Origin: Spirochaetaceae bacterium
GTDB taxonomy: Bacteria > Spirochaetota > Spirochaetia > Treponematales > Treponemataceae
Assembly (NCBI GenBank): GCA_031272345.1
Contig: JAISTZ010000142.1
Location: 1 to 11,552 of the forward strand
Reading direction: 5' to 3'
DNA: 11,552 bases
The translations under genes and the position numbers were made by a program. The notes under the pieces were generated by a model that made no database searches, was not told the origin of the DNA, and was given only the letters and a program-made list of their open reading frames with translations. This document shows, piece by piece, positions 7,636 to 11,552 of the stretch; the first letter of the stretch is position 1; each line of letters begins with the position of its first letter.

Positions 7636-9396
7636 CTATTTTTTGCGTTTTTTGGGGACAAAGACCTTGCTCATCCGGTCTTCCTCCGCGGACAGTTCGT
7701 CCCGCTTTTGCTTCATTATCCTGTTGATGACGAGCTGCTGCAACAGTTGCAGGGCGTTGCTGACGGTCCAGTAGATGACCAGGCCCGAGGGGGCGTTGTA
7801 CAGGATGAAGAAGAAGACAATCGGCATACCGTACATCATGATGTTCATCTGGGCCGCCGAGGACCCGCCCGCCATGCCGCTGGAGGTGAGCTTGCCCGAG
7901 AGCAACTGGGAAATCACGTAGACCACGGGCAGGATGCGGATGTGGTTCCCCAAAAAGGGTATCTCGAAGCCAAGCTGGGCCACGCTGTCCCCAACGGACA
8001 GGTCCGGTATCCATCCGGGGATGAACATGGACCCCCGGAATTCAAAGTAATTGTTGAACAGGTTGAACATGGCAATGAGCAGGGGGAATTGTATGAGCAG
8101 GGGCAGACACCCCGAGAGGGGGCTATACCCCGCCTCCTTGTACAGCTTGGCCAGTTCCTCGTTCATCTTTGGGGGATTGTCCTTGTATTTTGTCTGTATT
8201 TCCTGAATCTTCGGTTGTATCTTCTGCATCTTGAGGGCCGACATGGAGCTTTTCCGGGTGAGCGGGAAGGTCAGCGCCTTCAGGATGATGGTGACGATGA
8301 TGATGGTGACCCCCCAGTTATGCACACCCCGGTTAATCAGCTCCATGCACCACTTGAGGAGAGTCTCCAGCCAGGAGAGCACCCCGGTGGAATTGAGGCT
8401 TTCGTCCAGGTGCAGGCCCGAAAGCCCCCAGGGATTGTTCTCGGCAAAATCGTACTGCTTGAGGGATTTCTCCGTGAGGGGGCCGGCGTAGATGTAGTAG
8501 GTGTCATCGGAGGCGGCGGTTACCGGGGAACGCTGGAGGAGCATCTGGGAATTGGCGTTATCCGGGATTTCCGTAAGGGCGGAATACCGGACCTCCATCA
8601 TGGTGTCCGGCCTGGCGGGACAGACCAGCAGGGTGAAATACTTGCCGCTCACCCCGGTCCACGTATAGGGATCCTTGTATTCCCCGGTTTTTCCCGAGGC
8701 CACATTCGTGCGCTTTTTCTTTTCTCCCGTGTAGGCCATGAAGCTGCGGCGCTCGTACCGGTCGATTTTTAGGTTAACCGGCGGGCCGATTTGGGGTGAC
8801 GATCTCAGGGTGTAGGCGTAGCCCCCGAAGGAGAGCCCCGGCCTGTCCCCCTGGACGATGACATCGAGTTTGAACATGTAGTCGTTGGGGACAAAGGTGT
8901 ACCGCTTGGTCAGGGTGAAGGTTCCGCCGCTGGTTGCGGTGAAGGGCCTGGAAAACTCAATGGTGTCCCTGCCGGTCTGTTTGACCGAAAACAGCCCGTC
9001 GATGACGGGGTTTCCCGCGCCGCCGAAGGACAGGGAAAAGGCCCTGTTCCCCGGGGTGATGTTATCGGCCATCTCGATGCCCCGGCTGCCGTCCCGGTGT
9101 TCCTTCAGCTCGTAGGAGATGATGTCGCCCCCCCGGTTGGTGAAGGTGATTTTTGCCAGGTTCGTGTCGAGCACGATGGTCCGCTCCTGGGTCTCCGTGC
9201 CGGGGGCCTCCGGGCTTGCCGGCCCTACAGGGGGCGGGGCCTCCTGGACGGCGGGGGCAGCCTGGCTCGCGGGAAGCTCCGCGGCAGGAACGGCCTCAAC
9301 CGGCGGCGCCGGGGGGAACAATTTGTTGCGGATAATGGACGAACCGACGAGCACCGCGGCGGACAGGATAATCGCTATTACAACATTTTTTTCCAT
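7636..9396 (-). CDS. yidC: Membrane protein insertase YidC (Oxa1 family)
   Basis: A 586-residue inner-membrane insertase of the long Gram-negative type; it places membrane proteins alone or with SecYEG. TM1 is VVIAIILSAAVLVG (5-18). A Pro/Ala-rich tether (28-68) leads to the large periplasmic P1 domain (about 70-335). The conserved insertase core (about 350-560) contains WGVTIIIVTIILKALTFPLT (361-380), the cytoplasmic hairpin QKIQPKIQEIQTKYKDNP (391-408), GCLPLLIQFPLLIAMFNLF (429-447) and the last helices (487-500, 519-535, 539-556). The groove Arg of E. coli (R366) aligns with K373. The C-terminus is basic (PKKRKK), suiting contact with ribosomes or membrane. AGGG lies 7 bases before ATG 9396. 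It follows yidD by 13 bp and precedes jag by 15 bp, the standard cluster. Confidence 0.98.
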   Translation of the reverse strand: MEKNVVIAIILSAAVLVGSSIIRNKLFPPAPPVEAVPAAELPASQAAPAVQEAPPPVGPASPEAPGTETQERTIVLDTNLAKITFTNRGGDIISYELKEHRDGSRGIEMADNITPGNRAFSLSFGGAGNPVIDGLFSVKQTGRDTIEFSRPFTATSGGTFTLTKRYTFVPNDYMFKLDVIVQGDRPGLSFGGYAYTLRSSPQIGPPVNLKIDRYERRSFMAYTGEKKKRTNVASGKTGEYKDPYTWTGVSGKYFTLLVCPARPDTMMEVRYSALTEIPDNANSQMLLQRSPVTAASDDTYYIYAGPLTEKSLKQYDFAENNPWGLSGLHLDESLNSTGVLSWLETLLKWCMELINRGVHNWGVTIIIVTIILKALTFPLTRKSSMSALKMQKIQPKIQEIQTKYKDNPPKMNEELAKLYKEAGYSPLSGCLPLLIQFPLLIAMFNLFNNYFEFRGSMFIPGWIPDLSVGDSVAQLGFEIPFLGNHIRILPVVYVISQLLSGKLTSSGMAGGSSAAQMNIMMYGMPIVFFFILYNAPSGLVIYWTVSNALQLLQQLVINRIMKQKRDELSAEEDRMSKVFVPKKRKK

Positions 9397-9409
9397 CTTT
9401 TTTCCCTAT

Positions 9410-9622
9410 TTATGGAACCGGGTCAAATCCGCCATCACAAAAGGGATGGCAACGCACAATTCTGCGAAAACTCAAATACAGGCCCTTGAAGGTTCCGTAC
9501 TTTGCCAGGGCCTCCAACGCATAGGACGAACAGGAGGGGTAAAACCTGCAACTTGCCGGATGCATGGGCGAAATAAAGAGCTGATACCCCCGGATGAGGG
9601 CCCGCACCAGGACGCTACCCAT
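9410..9622 (-). CDS. yidD: Membrane protein insertion efficiency factor YidD
   Basis: A 70-residue small protein thought to aid YidC-dependent insertion at the inner face of the membrane. The family pattern is complete: an amphipathic N-terminus (VLVRALIRGYQLFISP, 4-19), C25-RFYPSCSSYALEA with C31, and R57-C58-HP followed by GGFDPVP at the C-terminus. The longer reading frame to 9742 adds 40 residues that lack family similarity and lie wholly in another frame of rnpA, so ATG 9622 is chosen. The start overlaps the rnpA stop by 8 bp and a GGGGCGG stretch sits just upstream. It lies between rnpA and yidC as in most bacteria. Confidence 0.95.
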   Translation of the reverse strand: MGSVLVRALIRGYQLFISPMHPASCRFYPSCSSYALEALAKYGTFKGLYLSFRRIVRCHPFCDGGFDPVP

Positions 9623-9998
9623 GATTCCGCCCCACAAGCAGCCCGGCTTTTTTTGCCAGCAGAAACACCTGGGAAGCGCGGGTGCGGAGATCCTCGTGCT
9701 GAGTCTGGTACACCAGAAACAGCATGTCGTACCCCTGGGCAAACCGGGCCTTCTGGGTGCGGAAGGACTCCCGGCACAGGCGTTTTGTCCTGTTCCGTTC
9801 CACTGCGGCGCCGTATTTGCGCGGCAGGGTTACGGCAAAGCGGGTTTCGCTCCGTGTGGTCTTCATAAAAAAAAGCTTTGCCCCGGGGACGCTGACTTTT
9901 TTTCCCCCCTGAAACAGGGCGCGAATCTCCTTGGAAGACCCGATGCGCTCATTCCTGGAAAAGGTACACTGCTCCTTGGGCTGGCGGGTGAGGTGCAT
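9615..9998 (-). CDS. rnpA: Ribonuclease P protein component
   Basis: A 127-residue basic protein that binds the RNase P RNA and helps 5' maturation of tRNA precursors. The hallmark RNR box is R68-N69-R70-TKRLCRESFR (68-80), with the preceding beta strand RFAVTLPRKYGAAVE (53-67) and the start motif FSRNERI (13-19). The size is close to the usual 110-125. The ATG at 9998 is the only in-frame standard start before the conserved FSRNERI block. It has no Shine-Dalgarno sequence, but the rpmH stop is 8 bases upstream, so translation is likely coupled. The coding strand contains G6 followed by A7 (9897-9909), a possible slippage site. RNase P RNA itself is not in this window. Confidence 0.95.
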   Translation of the reverse strand: MHLTRQPKEQCTFSRNERIGSSKEIRALFQGGKKVSVPGAKLFFMKTTRSETRFAVTLPRKYGAAVERNRTKRLCRESFRTQKARFAQGYDMLFLVYQTQHEDLRTRASQVFLLAKKAGLLVGRNHG

Positions 9999-10006
9999 GA
10001 GTCAGG

Positions 10007-10162
10007 CTAGTAGGGCTTTTTCTCGTCCGAAACGGTGAGCTTATATCTGCCCTTTGCCCTTCTGCGCTTTAATACAAGCCGCCCGCCCCTCGTTGCCATG
10101 CGGGCCCGGAACCCGAATTTTCTGTTTCTTTTTACTCTGCTGGGTTGATATGTCCGTTTCAT
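10007..10162 (-). CDS. rpmH: 50S ribosomal protein L34
   Basis: A 51-residue, very basic ribosomal protein of the large subunit. The translation begins MKRTYQPSRVKRNRKFGF, then RARMATRGGRLVLKRRRAKG, which is the classic L34 sequence in full; the tail RYKLTVSDEKKPY is a few residues longer than the 46-residue E. coli protein. GGAG (10172-10175) lies 9 bases before ATG 10162. The gene lies 8 bp before rnpA, the normal partner, and 65 bp after the dciA-like gene, the largest gap in the minus-strand unit. It is short enough to be missed by length-limited gene calling. Confidence 0.98.
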   Translation of the reverse strand: MKRTYQPSRVKRNRKFGFRARMATRGGRLVLKRRRAKGRYKLTVSDEKKPY

Positions 10163-10186
10163 TGAACACGTCTCCTTTATATGTAA

Positions 10187-10198
10187 GGACCAAGGTCC
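10187..10198 (-). promoter_or_regulatory. Small inverted repeat upstream of rpmH
   Basis: On the minus strand GGACC-TT-GGTCC forms a perfect 5-bp stem arms pair in the 65-bp gap (10163-10227) between the dciA-like gene and rpmH. There is no T-run after it, so it is not a standard terminator. No convincing -35/-10 pair was seen in the gap: TATAAA (10176-10181) is too near the ribosome binding site to serve as a -10. It could be an RNA leader structure or a protein site. Confidence 0.25.
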
Positions 10199-10227
10199 CT
10201 GGTTTCACCGTAAAGCGTGTAACCCTA

Positions 10228-10728
10228 TCACAGGTTGCGCCCGTGAGTCAAGAGATTCTCCCTCATTCTTGCAAAAATTTGTTGCAGTTCCTCCGGTAAT
10301 TGGCCCGAAACGGGCGATTCCTGGGGTCCGGCGGGCGGTGTTTGCGGTCCTGGGGCCGGTTTCTTCGTCCTGAGGGAGGCGGTTTGGCCCTTTAAGCGAT
10401 AGGAAAGGGACGTGACGTTGAATTCCGGGGCGAATTTCTTGAACCCCCGCACAATATAGGTTCGGGCAAGCTGGAACAACTGGACCCAACCGGGATGGTC
10501 TACTTCTATCAGGAGAATCCCGTTTTTGCAGTCCACGACTTTGCTGTGGCAGTAGAGGCTTTCTCCGGTATAACTCCTTGTTCCGTCACGCTTTGTTTTT
10601 TTTTCGTCAATCGAAAGGAGAATCTTCTTCCACACCGAAAGGGTTGTGTCCGCATTTTTTGCGCCCTCGCTGGAAAGGGCGTTGAACAGGGAGGCCACGG
10701 CTTCCCCGGCTGAATACACGTTATCCAT
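10228..10728 (-). CDS. dciA: DUF721 protein, probable DciA-type helicase loading factor
   Basis: A 166-residue protein with a DUF721 domain in the first 115 residues: VWKKIL (32-37), the ILLIEVDHPGWVQLFQLAR core (71-89) and NVTSLSYRLKG (104-114). DUF721 defines DciA, which assists or recruits the replicative helicase DnaB in bacteria that lack DnaC or DnaI, and the domain is often coded next to recF near the origin. After it comes a Pro-rich linker (KKPAPGPQTPPAGPQ, 122-136) and a short helical tail (LPEELQQIFARMRENLL, 144-160). ATG 10728 is inside recF (8-bp overlap) with AGGTG just before it; the upstream open frame to 11091 is only a shadow of recF. An A9 run (10596-10604) falls in codons 42-45. 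Domain call is good from pattern and position; function by family. Confidence 0.83.
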   Translation of the reverse strand: MDNVYSAGEAVASLFNALSSEGAKNADTTLSVWKKILLSIDEKKTKRDGTRSYTGESLYCHSKVVDCKNGILLIEVDHPGWVQLFQLARTYIVRGFKKFAPEFNVTSLSYRLKGQTASLRTKKPAPGPQTPPAGPQESPVSGQLPEELQQIFARMRENLLTHGRNL

Positions 10729-11552
10729 AGCACCTGCCGTTCCGTAGTGTATACCCCTTGGTGGTTTCTTTTCTATACCGCTCGAAGGGTTCTTCCGGGA
10801 GGAAGGTGTAAAAAAGCTGGTCGTAGTCCGGGAGGAGGGCGGTGATTCTCCGCCGTTTTTCCGGGTCAAGCTCCAGGAGCACGTCGTCCAGGAGGAGGAC
10901 CGGGTTTTTGCCGCAGGAACGGGCGTAAAACAGGGCCTGGGCTGTCCTGAGGAGGATCGCCGCGACCCGGCGCTGCCCCGTGGACGCGGTGGGCACAAAA
11001 TTTTCCCCCTCCCGCGCAAAGATGATTTTGTCCCGGTGGGGGCCGGAGCAGGAGACGCCGAACTGGATGTCCCCCTCCCGCCTGGATTCAAGGATGCCCA
11101 GGGCGGCTTCCGGGGTGATGTCCCCTTCCGAGGGCCAGGAGGGCCGGTAGACGAGGTTCACGCCGCCGATGCCCGTCACCTGCTCATAGAGGGGGGAGAA
11201 AATCCTGGTGAATCCCGTGACGGCCGTGCGGCGCCTGTTTTGCACCTCCGCGCCGGTTGCGGCGAGCTGCTCGTCATACACGGGGAGCAGCTCCCAGTCG
11301 TGATTCTTGAGACAGATGTTCTTGTGCCGCAGGGCCTTCCGGTAGTGCCTGGCGGTGTCGATGTAGAGCACGTGGTGCATGGCGAGGGTCTGGTCAAGGA
11401 AAAAGCGCCGGCGTTCGGGCTCTCCGTCAACAAAGGCAAGGTCCTCGTGGCTGTAGAGCACACAGGGGATGGTGTTGACGAGCTCCTTCCTGTCGGCGAG
11501 GGGCTTTCCGTTTTTTTCTACCTGCTTTTTTCCGCCCTCAAAGAACACGGAA
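10721..11552 (-). CDS. recF: DNA replication and repair protein RecF (5' end outside window)
   Basis: The C-terminal three quarters of RecF, an SMC-like ATPase that binds DNA ends or gaps and helps load RecA with RecO and RecR. The frame is open to the window edge, so about 80-95 N-terminal residues with the Walker A loop are missing. A GTG at 11548 is an internal codon, not the start. Seen here are CVLYSHEDLAFVDGEPERRR with FFLDQ (the family's FxPEDLxLVxGxPxxRRxFLD block), RHYRKALRHKN, the ABC signature region TASTGQRR, and Walker B PVLLLDDVLLELDPEKRR with its D-loop. The last codons overlap the dciA-like start by 8 bp. By analogy with other genomes dnaN and dnaA would lie beyond the right edge, but that is not visible. 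Confidence 0.95.
   Translation of the reverse strand, partial: SVFFEGGKKQVEKNGKPLADRKELVNTIPCVLYSHEDLAFVDGEPERRRFFLDQTLAMHHVLYIDTARHYRKALRHKNICLKNHDWELLPVYDEQLAATGAEVQNRRRTAVTGFTRIFSPLYEQVTGIGGVNLVYRPSWPSEGDITPEAALGILESRREGDIQFGVSCSGPHRDKIIFAREGENFVPTASTGQRRVAAILLRTAQALFYARSCGKNPVLLLDDVLLELDPEKRRRITALLPDYDQLFYTFLPEEPFERYRKETTKGYTLRNGRCYG

Noticed and set aside
7369..8772. 467-codon open frame on the plus strand opposite yidC and jag
   Set aside because: It is antisense to two certain genes, its translation is rich in His, Gly, Val and Gln with no family pattern, and long antisense frames are common in GC-rich coding DNA.
9623..9742. 40-residue N-terminal extension of yidD
   Set aside because: It lies entirely in another frame of rnpA and has no YidD similarity; ATG 9622 gives the normal family length.
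10729..11091. 121-residue N-terminal extension of the DUF721 protein
   Set aside because: It is the alternative frame of recF, rich in Ser, Pro and Arg, and unlike DUF721 proteins; ATG 10728 fits.

Overview
The window is a GC-rich chromosomal housekeeping region. It reads as a spirochaete, most likely a treponeme. That assignment rests on the gene set (recF, a DciA/DUF721 gene, rpmH, rnpA, yidD, yidC, jag), a lipoprotein that joins a cyclophilin to an FKBP (a fusion known from Treponema denticola), and an unusual Lys-for-Arg YidC. It is inferred from protein resemblance; no marker such as rRNA is present. I saw no mobile element, tRNA, rRNA, CRISPR array or phage gene.

Left part, plus strand (1-2936): a NADPH-dependent FMN reductase-like flavoprotein with a compact four-cysteine motif (123-833), then htpG, the bacterial Hsp90 (951-2936). 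Each has a plausible promoter just upstream. A short convergent junction (2937-2988) with a weak hairpin separates them from the rest.

Right part, minus strand (11552 down to 2989): twelve genes run in one direction with gaps of 65 bp or less and many overlaps, so they are probably one long transcription unit or a few nested ones. In order of transcription they are recF (5' end outside the window), dciA-like DUF721, rpmH, rnpA, yidD, yidC, jag/khpB, an exported protein of unknown function, the cyclophilin-FKBP lipoprotein, a TrmH/SpoU RNA methyltransferase, a family-6-like DNA glycosylase (hypoxanthine/uracil), and a PAP2 lipid phosphatase. The first genes serve replication and repair (RecF, helicase loading). 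The middle serves ribosome, RNase P and membrane protein biogenesis (L34, RnpA, YidD, YidC, KhpB). The tail adds envelope protein folding, RNA methylation, base excision and lipid phosphate removal. rpmH-rnpA-yidD-yidC-jag lies in line behind recF and dciA, whereas in many bacteria this block sits on the dnaA side of the origin, often divergent from dnaA. The origin is probably close to the right edge but is not in the window.

Most content is ordinary. The items most worth a second look are the dual immunophilin lipoprotein, the unknown exported protein placed after jag, the glycosylase with an altered first motif whose start lies inside trmH, the Fe-S-like motif of the flavoprotein, and the recF-to-rpmH layout. 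I found no evidence for an undescribed defence or mobile system.
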